Below, one piece after another: positions 8,108-17,094 of a DNA stretch of 36,619 nucleotides; within the stretch, counting starts at the first letter, position 1; each line of letters begins with the position of its first letter. This DNA comes from Terriglobia bacterium (GTDB lineage Bacteria; Acidobacteriota; Terriglobia; Bryobacterales; Bryobacteraceae), in the NCBI GenBank assembly GCA_020073365.1, contig JAIQFL010000082.1, positions 1-36,619 on the forward strand, written 5' to 3'. Both the position numbers and the translations under genes were made by a program. The notes under the pieces are model-generated. The model saw only the letters and a list, made by a program, of their open reading frames with translations. It was not told the origin of the DNA and ran no database searches.

Positions 8108-11100
8108 ATGCGCAACGGTTTGCTGATTTCGATCTCGCTGGCAGCCGCTCTCACGGGCGTTGTCACGCCCTCCATCGCTGCTACTTTCGGAACGGTGGTT
8201 CCGATAGGCGGACACGCATCGGACATCGCCCTGGATGAATCGCGAGGTCTGCTCTACATCGCGAACTTCACGGCGAACCGGATCGAAGTGATGTCGATTG
8301 CCGACCGCTCCATCCGCACCTCGATGAACGTGGCAGCTCAGCCCGGCGCCATCTCCATCTCGCCGGACAACCAGTTTCTGTTAGTGGCGCACTACGGCAA
8401 TTTCACGACGCCGAACACCAGCAAGAACGGTCTGACGTTGATCAACCTGAACGACAACACGCGGCAGACGTTCTCCACGGGCGATACTCCCCTGGGGCTG
8501 GCCTTCCTCGCGGATGGAACGGCCCTGGTAGTCACCTCCACAAGCATCCTCCAGTTCGACCCGGTGTCGGGCGCCATCAACGTAATAACTACGTTCACCG
8601 CCCTGGCCACCCAGGCCCTGCCAGCTACGCTCGGGACGTTTCCCACCCAGATCATTCTGGCTTCGCTCGAGACCACGCCAGACCGCACGGTGGTCTATGG
8701 CGTCGCGGACGACGGCTCCTCGCAGGCGTTTTTCCGGTTCGACTTGAAAACCGGCAGGATCTTTGCCGCGATGTTCATCACGTCACCCAAGGCGCTGCCG
8801 CGGCTGGCTGTCTCGGCCGACGGCGCCTGGACGATGGTCGGGCAGTACAAAACGGATGCCAGGCTCCGCTTTCTCAACCAATTCCCCAACTCCGTGGTCT
8901 CGACGAACATTGGCGCCAACGCGGTCGATTCCAAGAACGGCATCCTCTACTCGCAAATCCTCACAGTTAACCCTCAAACTTCCTCAAACTCCTCGTCTAT
9001 CTCCACTCTCACACCGGCGGCTTCCGGGCCGCCGGTGCTGTTCCTCCTGGACGCGGATAACCTGACCGTGCGGGATACCCTCTCGATGCCGGAAAACCTG
9101 ACCGGGAGGGCCGTGCTGAATTCGGCCGCGGACGTTCTTTATGCCGTTTCCGATAGCGGCGTGATGGTGATGCCGGTGGGCCGGTTGAACCAATTCCACC
9201 GTTTGGCCACCACGCAGAGCGATGTTATGGTAAGTGGCAATTTCTGCAACCGCAACATAATTGTGCAAAACCTCACCATCACCGATCCGGGCGGCGGCAA
9301 TACCGATTTCACGATCGGCGGCCAACCAACCGGCGTGTCCGTCTCACCGTCTTCGGGCGTTACGCCGGCCACCGTGCAGGTGCGAGTGGATCCGAATACC
9401 TTCCAGAACCAGAACGGCACAGTCGCGATACCGCTCACCATCACCTCCGCCACCGCCATCAACGTTCCTCCGCCGGTGCGCCTGCTGATCAACAACCGCA
9501 ATCCGGACCAACGCGGAACCGTGGTGAACGTTTCCGGTACGCTGACCGACATCTTGGCCGATCCCATTCGCAACCGCTTCTACGTCGTGCGCCAGGAGCT
9601 CAATCAGGTGCTGGTCTTCGACTCCGGCACATACAGTCAGATTGCCACCCTGCGCACCGGCACCACCCCGACCCAGATGGCCATCACGTTCGATAACCAG
9701 TACCTTATCGTGGGTCATGACAATACGCAATTCGCCTACGTCTACGATCTGGACTCCCTTCAGGCGCAAACGCCTATCGAGTTCCCCAGCGGCCACTACC
9801 CGCGCCAGATCGCAGTATCCGGAAAAGCCATATTATCTTTGGTGCGAGACATAACCGGCGATGCACCGGGCGCGATTGACCGCGTCGACTTCGCCTCGCG
9901 TCGGGCCACCCAATTGCCCTCTCTTGGGGTCTACACCAACAACGTGAACCCCAGCGGAGTTCTGGCTTCAGCGCCGAACGGCGGGAGCATCCTGGCGGCC
10001 ATGCCCGACGGCAACGTTATGCTCTACGACGCCAACGCCGACACGTTCACGATTTCAAGGAAGGACTATAGCACTCTCAGCGGCGGCTATGCGGCTTCGA
10101 GCTACGGCATGTATGTGGTAGGTCCCTACCTGCTCAATGCCTCGCTGGTGACACAGGCTACTCTGGAAACTGCCTCGGGTAAGGCTCTTGGCTTCGCCTT
10201 CGTGGATCAGACGGGCATGCGCACTACGACGCCGGCATCCACCAGCCCCGGTGTAATTCAACGCGTCAATCCGGCGCTAAGCCTGGGCATCAAACCCACT
10301 CGCATGGTGGAGGCTCCGCTTTCCCCGACTACTATCGCAACGTCCCAATTGATGCGGTCGCTGGCGCCGCTGAACGATCGCACCGCGGTCATTTCGTTGT
10401 CGATTTCCGGCATCATGGTCCTGCCGTGGGGTTATGACGCCGCCGTGGCGCCACCGAAAATCGCGTCCGTGGTGAACGCGGCCGATGGCCTCCAGCCGGT
10501 TGCCCCGGGGGGCCTGATCAGCGTGTACGGCCAACAGATGAGCCCGGTCAACATGGCCACCAAAGAAATCCCGCTGCCGACGGCCCTCGGAGAATCGTGC
10601 CTGACGGTCAACGGGGTGCCGGTGCCGATGCTGTTTGTATCCGGCACGCAGATCAACGGACAGCTTCCGTTCAGAGTCGACGGCAACGCCACCATGACCC
10701 TGCGGACGCCGGGCGGCATCAGCGACAACTTCAACTTCACGATCCTGCCGGCGGCGCCCAGCATTTTCCGCTCGGGCACGGCTGGACCGGAGACCGGACT
10801 CGCCACCGTAATTCGTACGGACGATAACCAACTGGTGACGCCTACGAATCCGATTCATCCCACAGACTCGATCGTCATCTACGCCACAGGCCTGGGCCGC
10901 ACAGAGCCGGCCGTGGATGACGGGCTGCCGGCCCCGTCCGACCCGCTGGGCTGGGCCATCATTGTGCCGGACGTAACGCTGGGCGGCGTTCCTCTCAACG
11001 TTTCCTATGCGGGCCTGGTTCCGGGCGAGGTGGGAGTGTATCAGATCAATGCCACCGTTCCGCTAAAAGTTCCGCAGGGCCTGAGTATTCCGCTGGTGGT

Positions 11101-11149
11101 GAACCAGGGGGGCAGCTCGACCACACTGAACGTGCGGGTAGTCAAGTAG
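8108..11149 (+). CDS. Secreted beta-propeller protein with Solibacter C-terminal domain
   Basis: The 1013-residue protein has a signal peptide (MRNGLLISISLAAALTGVV, cleavage near IAATFG). Residues of about 35-370 form YVTN/NHL-like beta-propeller repeats (HASDIALDESRGLLYIAN, QPGAISISPDNQFLLVAHYG). Around residues 380-460 there is an immunoglobulin-like segment with IIVQNLTITDPGGG and GVSVSPSSGVTPATVQV, followed by a second propeller (FYVVRQELNQVLVFDSG). The last 230 residues are the TIGR03437-like domain, with SVVNAADGLQPVAPGG, ISVYGQQMSP, TQINGQLPF and GEVGVYQINATVPL. It is an exported structural or binding protein; no enzyme motif was seen. ATG 8108 is preceded by AAGGGG. A perfect hairpin follows the stop, then an outer-membrane barrel gene on the same strand, so these two may be made together. 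Function unknown. Confidence 0.87.
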   Translation: MRNGLLISISLAAALTGVVTPSIAATFGTVVPIGGHASDIALDESRGLLYIANFTANRIEVMSIADRSIRTSMNVAAQPGAISISPDNQFLLVAHYGNFTTPNTSKNGLTLINLNDNTRQTFSTGDTPLGLAFLADGTALVVTSTSILQFDPVSGAINVITTFTALATQALPATLGTFPTQIILASLETTPDRTVVYGVADDGSSQAFFRFDLKTGRIFAAMFITSPKALPRLAVSADGAWTMVGQYKTDARLRFLNQFPNSVVSTNIGANAVDSKNGILYSQILTVNPQTSSNSSSISTLTPAASGPPVLFLLDADNLTVRDTLSMPENLTGRAVLNSAADVLYAVSDSGVMVMPVGRLNQFHRLATTQSDVMVSGNFCNRNIIVQNLTITDPGGGNTDFTIGGQPTGVSVSPSSGVTPATVQVRVDPNTFQNQNGTVAIPLTITSATAINVPPPVRLLINNRNPDQRGTVVNVSGTLTDILADPIRNRFYVVRQELNQVLVFDSGTYSQIATLRTGTTPTQMAITFDNQYLIVGHDNTQFAYVYDLDSLQAQTPIEFPSGHYPRQIAVSGKAILSLVRDITGDAPGAIDRVDFASRRATQLPSLGVYTNNVNPSGVLASAPNGGSILAAMPDGNVMLYDANADTFTISRKDYSTLSGGYAASSYGMYVVGPYLLNASLVTQATLETASGKALGFAFVDQTGMRTTTPASTSPGVIQRVNPALSLGIKPTRMVEAPLSPTTIATSQLMRSLAPLNDRTAVISLSISGIMVLPWGYDAAVAPPKIASVVNAADGLQPVAPGGLISVYGQQMSPVNMATKEIPLPTALGESCLTVNGVPVPMLFVSGTQINGQLPFRVDGNATMTLRTPGGISDNFNFTILPAAPSIFRSGTAGPETGLATVIRTDDNQLVTPTNPIHPTDSIVIYATGLGRTEPAVDDGLPAPSDPLGWAIIVPDVTLGGVPLNVSYAGLVPGEVGVYQINATVPLKVPQGLSIPLVVNQGGSSTTLNVRVVK

Positions 11150-11151
11150 AG

Positions 11152-11177
11152 TGACACAGGCATTCTTGCCTGTGTCA
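11152..11177 (+). repeat. Perfect 11-bp hairpin between two genes
   Basis: TGACACAGGCA (11152-11162) pairs perfectly with TGCCTGTGTCA (11167-11177) around a four-base loop, two bases after the stop of the propeller gene. There is no T-run after it, so it is a poor intrinsic terminator. It could be a dispersed palindromic repeat, an RNA stabiliser, or a weak attenuator ahead of the barrel gene at 11225. Confidence 0.55.
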
Positions 11178-11224
11178 GCTTGCCCAACGCAGCCGGGAAT
11201 GTCAAGTGCCCGGAGGAGATACCT

Positions 11225-11866
11225 ATGAGAACGATTCAACTGTCTGTACTGTTTCTGGCGGCCGCAGGCACCACCTGCTTCGCCCAGCAATGGGAGGTCG
11301 GAGGGGGAGCGGGAGCTGGATTTCTTCCGGGAGTCCCGGTGACGGGCGCCGTAGGAACGGCCACCGCGGGCTTCCAGCCGGGCTTCTCATTTGGCGGTTT
11401 TGTTGGCCAGAACCTGTATCGCCACCTCAGCGGTGAACTGCGTTATGGATTTCAGCAAAGCAACCTGCGCCTCGATAGCGGTGGTAAGGAGGCCACCTTC
11501 TCCGGCACGTCGCACGTAGTGCACTATGACCTGGTGTGGCACACCAACAAGAAGGAGGACTCCCGCACCCAGTATTTCGTGGCCGCCGGCGGCGGAATGA
11601 AGTTGTTTCGCGGTACCGGCAAGGAAGCCGCCTATCAGCCGCTGAGTCAGTTCGGCTACTTCACGAAGACCCAGGCAATCAAGCCCATGGCGACCATTGG
11701 TGGAGGCGTGCGGTACGCGCTGTCTCCGCGAGTCTACCTGCGCGCCGAATTCCGCGACTACATTACCATGTTTCCCAAGCAATTGATCACTCCGGCGCCT
11801 GGCACAAAGTACGGCAGCATATTACATGATTTCGTGCCCATGGTGACGGTGAGCTACGAATTCTAA
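11225..11866 (+). CDS. Outer-membrane beta-barrel protein
   Basis: A 213-residue protein with a signal peptide (MRTIQLSVLFLAAAGTTCFA, cleaved before QQWE). The mature part shows alternating amphipathic strands rich in glycine and aromatic residues (FSFGGFVGQNLYRHLSGEL, VVHYDLVWHT, YLRAEFRDYITMF) and ends in a phenylalanine (VTVSYEF), the usual outer-membrane assembly signal. Eight or so strands fit an OmpA-like or OmpW-like small barrel. It is probably an outer-membrane protein of unknown ligand. ATG 11225 has a strong GGAGGAG seven bases upstream; a longer reading from 11180 would run through that ribosome site. It follows the propeller gene by 75 bases with a hairpin between. Confidence 0.8.
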   Translation: MRTIQLSVLFLAAAGTTCFAQQWEVGGGAGAGFLPGVPVTGAVGTATAGFQPGFSFGGFVGQNLYRHLSGELRYGFQQSNLRLDSGGKEATFSGTSHVVHYDLVWHTNKKEDSRTQYFVAAGGGMKLFRGTGKEAAYQPLSQFGYFTKTQAIKPMATIGGGVRYALSPRVYLRAEFRDYITMFPKQLITPAPGTKYGSILHDFVPMVTVSYEF

Positions 11867-12049
11867 TCCAGACGACGTCTCTCTCTCCTCTGCACGCTCC
11901 GGCCGTGGCGATGAAAATTGCCGCGGCCATCTTTTTGCCGGGGACAGGCCGGGGGCAGGACGGGCCGCTGCCGCGCATGGCGCCGTCTTGTTATAGCGCC
12001 CAGGGAGGGCTGGTTCACGGAGTGGATCGTCTGCGGAACACGGGGGCAA

Positions 12050-12277
12050 TCAAGTGGCTGGTTTCTTGAAATGGCGGTAGACCTTGTATCCTGCAAAGAA
12101 CATCAGTGCACCGGCAGCCGCGCCGACCCCAATGACCACGCCCGCCGATAGTCCGGTCACAGTCCCCTGAGCGGCCAGTTCCAAAACGCCTACCGATGCC
12201 CCGCCAGCACCCCCAACACCGGCGCCAACGCCTGTTACAGCAACCGCTTTGGCAGTTTCCTTTTCATGCTCCGTCAT
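12050..12277 (-). CDS. Small glycine-rich two-helix membrane protein
   Basis: The 75-residue protein starts MTEHEKETAKAVAV and has two hydrophobic helices: one glycine-rich (GVGAGVGGAGGASVGVLEL) and one spanning GLSAGVVIGVGAAAGALMFF, ending in a basic tail (YKVYRHFKKPAT). The regularly spaced small residues form glycine-zipper patterns, which favour tight helix packing and oligomers. I do not recognise a named family. It could be a small membrane-stress protein, a holin-like protein or a bacteriocin-like peptide; nothing nearby (no transporter, no processing enzyme) helps decide. ATG 12277 has GAGG eight bases upstream; the longer reading to 12397 lacks a ribosome site and has unlike composition. 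Confidence 0.6.
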   Translation of the reverse strand: MTEHEKETAKAVAVTGVGAGVGGAGGASVGVLELAAQGTVTGLSAGVVIGVGAAAGALMFFAGYKVYRHFKKPAT

Positions 12278-12637
12278 TCGATTGTTCCTCAAGGGCCTCG
12301 CCAGATTCGACGTCCTGCCCGATGGACTTCCGGCCGCAACCACTCTGGTGCCGGTCCAGGCACTCCTTGCCGGCGTCGCGAAATACACCAGCAGCACACG
12401 GGCAAAGCAGCCTTCGTTCCCTCGTCCTGATCCGGATTATCAGCCCGCCCACCTTCATTTCATAATAGCTGAGCCCAGAACTGCGTGAACGTCCCGGTGA
12501 TCATCGCAGCGCGGCTGCCGCCTTTTCACGCTATGGACGGACACGGGGGGCGCGATCGTCACTGTGGTTTCAGCATGACTCGTCTGCCGCCACTCTATAT
12601 AGCGCCTCGGCATCTGGGACGATCGGGATTTCGGGAA
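12278..12637. other. Gene-free interval between ROK kinase and small membrane protein
   Basis: This 360-base stretch holds no ORF that I believe. It lies downstream of the ROK kinase gene and upstream of the minus-strand small protein, so it should include the promoter of the latter. A TATTAT hexamer on the minus strand near 12465 could be a -10, but its -35 is poor. No repeat or RNA structure stood out. Confidence 0.4.
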
Positions 12638-13330
12638 TCACTTGCGAACCTTCTTCCGCGCGGCCGCTGGCTCCCACAAGCGAAATCCGCCGATGAACGC
12701 GTTGGCGTTGTCACCCAGACGGGCGCCTTCCGGGAACTGCTTGATCAGCCGGGAATTCCCCCCGCCCAGCACGACGTATTCCGCTTCCAGGGCCTTCTTG
12801 AGCTGTTCGATCACGTCCGTCACGCACTTGCGCCACTTTTTCTTACCCAGCCGTTCCAGCCCGCGCTCGCCCACGTAATCCTCGTAGGTGCGCCCGTTTT
12901 TGTAAGGCAGGTGGGCCAGTTCCATGGGCTCCAGAATGCCGTCCACGATCATGGCCGACCCCAGCCCTGTTCCCAGCCCGAGAAACAGCATCCGGCCGCC
13001 CTCGTAGCTGCCCAGCGCCTGCATGGCCGCGTCGTTCACGATCTTCACCGGGCATCCAAACGCCTTCTTGAAATCGAAGCCGACCCACCCGGCGGCGAGG
13101 TTATGCGGCTCGGCTACCGGCTGATGATGGAGAACCGGACCCGGGTAGCCGATCGACACAGCCGCGTACTTCCATTTCGCGGCGGCCTTCCGCACCTCGG
13201 TGACCATCTTCCGCGGCGTCATTTCCGGCCCGGACGGAATCTTGATCGGCTCGGACTGCCCGGTACAAAGCAACTTCACGTGGGTTCCGCCCACATCGAT
13301 CACCAGAACATTCGGTTGTTTCTTGGTCAT
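12638..13330 (-). CDS. ROK-family sugar kinase, polyphosphate glucokinase-like
   Basis: A 230-residue cytoplasmic kinase. VLVIDVGGTHVKLL near the N-terminus is the phosphate-1 motif of the hexokinase/ROK superfamily, VKIVNDAAMQALGSYEGG carries the catalytic aspartate, and FLGLGTGLGSAMIVDG is the phosphate-2 motif. ELAHLPYKNGRTYEDYVG sits where polyphosphate glucokinases have the EFGHL block, and the zinc cysteine cluster of other ROK proteins is absent, as in PpgK. It should phosphorylate glucose or a similar sugar using polyphosphate and/or ATP. The length is slightly below the usual 250-270 of PpgK. ATG 13330 fits the family start. It lies 48 bases after the large BNR protein on the same strand and may be co-transcribed with it. 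Confidence 0.78.
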   Translation of the reverse strand: MTKKQPNVLVIDVGGTHVKLLCTGQSEPIKIPSGPEMTPRKMVTEVRKAAAKWKYAAVSIGYPGPVLHHQPVAEPHNLAAGWVGFDFKKAFGCPVKIVNDAAMQALGSYEGGRMLFLGLGTGLGSAMIVDGILEPMELAHLPYKNGRTYEDYVGERGLERLGKKKWRKCVTDVIEQLKKALEAEYVVLGGGNSRLIKQFPEGARLGDNANAFIGGFRLWEPAAARKKVRK

Positions 13331-13378
13331 GATGTCCTTGCCATAGCCAAGGATACTTGAAATCTTCAGCGGCCAACG

Positions 13379-16300
13379 TTATTGTTTTCCGCCTCCCCGA
13401 CCCGCCGGCACAGCACCGCCAACCCTCGCCTTCAGGTCAGCCCACTTGGCCATCAAGACGGCGTAGGCGGCTTCCTGTTCGCTGCAGGCCTGGAGCTGCA
13501 TCGCCGTGGGCGGCATCTCGGAGCCCTGCATGCCCTGTACCGCGGCAACCATCTGAGCGCCAATGTTGGCGAGGTTCGCGGGAGCGGGCGGTTCCGCCGC
13601 GGCCGCACCAAACCCACCGCCACCGCCGCCACGACCGCCACGGCCCCCTCCGCCGCCTCCTCCCCCAGCGGCCTCCATCGGCGCGATCTCGTCAACCTGC
13701 TTGAGGAGAGCGTCGTTGACGGCGGATTGCGGGCGGGCCTTGAGCTTATCCGCCAGGTCGCGGGCCTCTTTGTAGGCGCTGGCGGCGTTCCTGGCGCGCT
13801 CCTCCATCTGCGCGGTCAACGTGAAGATCTGCTGCACTTCGGGGGTGATCTTCACCCGCGGATCCATCTCGATGGGAATGGGTTGGGTTTGGCTCTGGCC
13901 GTTCACCGTCAAACGCACGGAATACACGCCGGGGGGCACCCAGGGCGCGTTGACGCCCGGGTAAGTGCGATGGGGGACCGCGCCATTGGCTCCTCCGCCT
14001 CCCCCGCGTCCACCACCGCCTGCGCCGCCGGGAAGCGGATCGTAATGCATGTCCCAAGTGAAGCGGTGCATGCCGGCCGTGGTTTTCAACACCTGGGGAG
14101 GCGCGGGCCAATAGAGCGGGAGACCGCAATCGGGCGCGGCCGGCGTCTGCTGGCAAAGCTTGTTGTAGGCAACCGGATCGGTGGCTGGATCGGGACTCCG
14201 CACCGGGTCCCTACTGGAGTAAGTGCGAACCACCTGTCCCTGGGTGTCGAGGAACTCCAGTTTCACCTCGCCCACGGCGGCGGGCAGGTAGTAGTCGATG
14301 ATGGCACCGGGCGGCGGGTTTTCCCCGGCGGGCAATTCCGGCGGCCACGGCGTTGGATCGTTGGTGCCGAAGCGAATGCGGATGCCGGTCGCGGGTTTGA
14401 ACAGATATGCATTGGACGCGGCCGCCGCCTCCGCCGCCTGGCGCAGCGGCGTCACGTCGTCGAGAATCCAGAAGCCGCGGCCATGCGTGCCCGCCACCAG
14501 GTCTGAGCAGAGACAGGACTCGTCATCCTTCACTTCGATGTCGCGCACCGAGATGGCCGGCATATTGAGACGGAGCGATTGCCAATGGTCGCCGTCGTCG
14601 AAGGAAACCCAAACCTGGGTATCGGTGGCGGCATAGAGGAGACCTCTTTTACGGGGATCCTCGCGGATGGAATTGGCAACCGCGCCGCCGGCGATGCCGC
14701 TGTCGATCTCGGTCCAGGTCTTGCCGCCGTCGTGAGTACGCCAGAAGTGCGGATTCATGTCATCCAGGCGCAGCGTGTTGGCGGCGGCATACGCGGTCTC
14801 GGTTTCGAAGTGGCCCGCCTCCATGTTGAAGATGCGCGTCCAGGGCTTGATCTGGGGCGGCGTGACGTCGGTCCATTTCACGCCGCCGTCGGTGGTGAGT
14901 TGGAGGAGGCCGTCGCCGGTGCCCGCCCAGAGCACGTTGACGTCGAGGGGGGAGGGCGCAAGCGCGGTGATCGATCCCAGGGGTGAGGCGGTCACCGTGG
15001 CGCCGTACTTGCCGGCGTTCGCGGGCACGTCCCAGGATTGGCGAGTCAGATCGCCGCTGATGGCCGTCCAGCTATAGCCGCCGTTGGAGGTCTTCCACAC
15101 TCCGGCAGTGGCATAGAAGAGCACATTGGGATCCTTGGGCGACCAAATCAGCGGCTGGGTGCGAACCGTGCGCGCGGGCGGCGCTGCCGGGCTGCCCCCT
15201 GGGCCCGCAGCGTTGCCACGCCCGGCGGCCGACGCGCCACGCCCTCCCGCCGCGGCGCCTCCGCGGCCTCCGCCGACCGGGCCAACGGCGGCTTTCTGGC
15301 TGGTGAGACGGTTGTAGACGCTCACTTTCCCGCCGTAGACCAGATCGGGGTTTTTCGGGTCGGGTGCGGCTTCGCCGTACTCCTCGATGCCCACCGGATG
15401 CCAATCGTGGAAAGTGATTTCGCCGTCCATGCTGCGGCTATCCACACACGCCGAACCGGAGTCCTGCTGGCCGCCGCAGAGGCGGTAGGGGAAGGCGTTG
15501 TCGGCTGTCACATGATACATGGCAGCAGTAGGTTGGGTGTACCAGTTACTCCACGACTCGCCGCGATTGGCGGAGACCACCCCGCCCTGGTCGCTGACCA
15601 CCACGATGATATTGGCATTATTGGGATTGATCCAACTCTTCTGGTAGTCGTCGCCACCGGGCGCGCCGCGCACCGCTGACCAGGTGAGGCCGCCATCCTC
15701 GGTGCGCCAGAAGACCGTCGAGCAGCTATAGACCACGTTCTCGTTCTTGGGGTCCACCGTAATGGTGGGCAAGTCGCCGCCGCCGATGCGGGCCAGGGGG
15801 CGATTATCGGGCGGATGGCGCTGCGAACCGGTCTCGGTCACGCGCGGATCGTCGGTAGCGAGGAACCAGTGGTCGCCGCCATCGGTAGTTTTGTAGAATC
15901 CGATGCCGCCGCCTCCGCCGCCACGCCCTCCGCGCCCCCCCGCCGCCGGAGCGCGCGCGGGCGCTGTACCGCCGGCGCCCGGCGCAACACCCGCCGCCAC
16001 CATCGCATAAATGACCTTGGAGTTGCCGGGAGCGATGGCGAGGTTCGCTTCGATGATGGGCGGCAGACCGGTGGTCAGTTGCTTCCAGTTGGAGCCGCCG
16101 TCGGCGGATTTGAAGATGCCGCCATCGGTGCCGCCGAACGAGCCGTTCTCGTAGAATCCCTGTTGCTGCTGCCATAGGGCGGCATAGACAGTGTTAGGAT
16201 CGCTGGGATCGATCCGTACGTCGTTGCCGCTGGTGTAATCGTCCTTGAAGAGCACCTTTTGGAAGGTGGCACCGCCATCGGTCGAGCGGAAGATGCCGCG

Positions 16301-16825
16301 CTCGGGATTGGGACCGTAGGGATGACCGAGGGCGGCGACAAAGAGCCGGTTCGGATTCCTGGGGTCCACGTCGATGTTGGCGATCATCTGCGAATCGCGG
16401 AGGCCGAGGTGCGTCCACGTCTTGCCGGCGTCGGTGGATTTGTACATACCGTCTCCCACCGCCAGGTCGGGCCGGATGATTCCCGCGCCGCTGCCGACGT
16501 AAATAATGTTGGGATTGGACGGCGCCACCGCGATGGCGCCAATCGAGCCGGTGGGCTGGTTGTCGAAGAGCGGCGCCCAGGTGGATCCGAAGTCGGTAGA
16601 GCGCCAGACGCCGCCGTTGTCGAAGCCGATATAAAATACGTTGGGCTGGCCGGGAACGCCCGCGAGTGCCCGAGCGCGTCCCGCCCGGGGTGGTCCGATG
16701 GCGCGCCAGCGCATCTCGGAATAAAGCCTGGCGTCGATCGATTGGGCCAGGGCCAACGGCCCGAGCGCAGCCAGCCAGAGACCGAGGAACCTCAAACGGC
16801 GAATCCATAGGCGCGGAATAGGCAA
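13379..16825 (-). CDS. Very large secreted BNR/sortilin-like beta-propeller protein with Gly-rich inserts
   Basis: About 1148 residues. After a signal peptide (LRFLGLWLAALGPLALAQS) the protein consists of many BNR/Asp-box repeats typical of VPS10/sortilin-like propellers: GGVWRSTDFGSTW, GMYKSTDAGKTW, GIFRSTDGGATF, GIFKSADGGSNW, VFWRTEDGGLTW, VWKTSNGGYSW. The last 250 residues include MHRFTWDMHYDPLPG and a C-terminal region found with such propellers. Four low-complexity stretches of Gly/Arg or Gly/Ala (for example GGRGGRGGGGGG) interrupt the fold, apparently as linkers. The protein is likely extracytoplasmic; related proteins are annotated as glycosyl hydrolases but I see no catalytic residues I could vouch for. 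I chose TTG 16825, nine bases after AGGAGG, because it gives a clean signal peptide; the upstream 67-codon extension lacks one. Confidence 0.85.
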   Translation of the reverse strand: MPIPRLWIRRLRFLGLWLAALGPLALAQSIDARLYSEMRWRAIGPPRAGRARALAGVPGQPNVFYIGFDNGGVWRSTDFGSTWAPLFDNQPTGSIGAIAVAPSNPNIIYVGSGAGIIRPDLAVGDGMYKSTDAGKTWTHLGLRDSQMIANIDVDPRNPNRLFVAALGHPYGPNPERGIFRSTDGGATFQKVLFKDDYTSGNDVRIDPSDPNTVYAALWQQQQGFYENGSFGGTDGGIFKSADGGSNWKQLTTGLPPIIEANLAIAPGNSKVIYAMVAAGVAPGAGGTAPARAPAAGGRGGRGGGGGGIGFYKTTDGGDHWFLATDDPRVTETGSQRHPPDNRPLARIGGGDLPTITVDPKNENVVYSCSTVFWRTEDGGLTWSAVRGAPGGDDYQKSWINPNNANIIVVVSDQGGVVSANRGESWSNWYTQPTAAMYHVTADNAFPYRLCGGQQDSGSACVDSRSMDGEITFHDWHPVGIEEYGEAAPDPKNPDLVYGGKVSVYNRLTSQKAAVGPVGGGRGGAAAGGRGASAAGRGNAAGPGGSPAAPPARTVRTQPLIWSPKDPNVLFYATAGVWKTSNGGYSWTAISGDLTRQSWDVPANAGKYGATVTASPLGSITALAPSPLDVNVLWAGTGDGLLQLTTDGGVKWTDVTPPQIKPWTRIFNMEAGHFETETAYAAANTLRLDDMNPHFWRTHDGGKTWTEIDSGIAGGAVANSIREDPRKRGLLYAATDTQVWVSFDDGDHWQSLRLNMPAISVRDIEVKDDESCLCSDLVAGTHGRGFWILDDVTPLRQAAEAAAASNAYLFKPATGIRIRFGTNDPTPWPPELPAGENPPPGAIIDYYLPAAVGEVKLEFLDTQGQVVRTYSSRDPVRSPDPATDPVAYNKLCQQTPAAPDCGLPLYWPAPPQVLKTTAGMHRFTWDMHYDPLPGGAGGGGRGGGGGANGAVPHRTYPGVNAPWVPPGVYSVRLTVNGQSQTQPIPIEMDPRVKITPEVQQIFTLTAQMEERARNAASAYKEARDLADKLKARPQSAVNDALLKQVDEIAPMEAAGGGGGGGGRGGRGGGGGGFGAAAAEPPAPANLANIGAQMVAAVQGMQGSEMPPTAMQLQACSEQEAAYAVLMAKWADLKARVGGAVPAGRGGGKQ

Positions 16826-16871
16826 GGTGGCAACCCTCCTGATCCCCACGAGTGTATAACGATTCGGATAG

Positions 16872-16909
16872 TTGGTGGGGCAGACCCCGTGGGCGGGCCC
16901 CCGGTCTGC
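16872..16909. repeat. Imperfect inverted repeat of a dispersed GGTGGGGCAG family
   Basis: The segment begins TTGGTGGGGCAGACC and contains GCAGACC (16880-16886) facing GGTCTGC (16903-16909). The same opening, TTGGTGGGGCAG, occurs at 23585 followed by another hairpin. Two related palindromic units between unrelated genes point to a dispersed intergenic repeat. Confidence 0.5.
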
Positions 16910-16964
16910 GTGCCCCTGGTCCCCTGCCCCCGGTTTCCCAGGCCCCGCACCCGCTGGCGCTCGT

Positions 16965-16994
16965 TTGACAACCCTTGCCTGGCATCCGTATGAT
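16965..16994 (+). promoter_or_regulatory. Sigma70-type promoter of the Gld-like ABC operon
   Basis: TTGACA (16965-16970) and TATGAT (16989-16994) are separated by 18 bases, a near-consensus sigma70 promoter. Transcription would start near 17001, leaving a leader of about 95 bases before ATG 17095. It faces the ABC operon and lies in the divergent gap with the BNR gene. Confidence 0.7.
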
Positions 16995-17094
16995 GAAATT
17001 TCACTGTTAAACCGTTGCGGCGCCACCTTCTGTGTCGCGCCCTTACGCCCAAAATGACCATTAAATACGCCCGTCTTTTCTGGAACACTGCACT

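Noticed and set aside
11152..11177. Intrinsic terminator after the propeller gene
   Set aside because: The stem is perfect but no T-run follows, so I list it as a hairpin or repeat only.
13382..14506. 374-codon plus-strand open frame opposite the BNR gene
   Set aside because: Shadow frame created by the GC-rich BNR gene; no family features.
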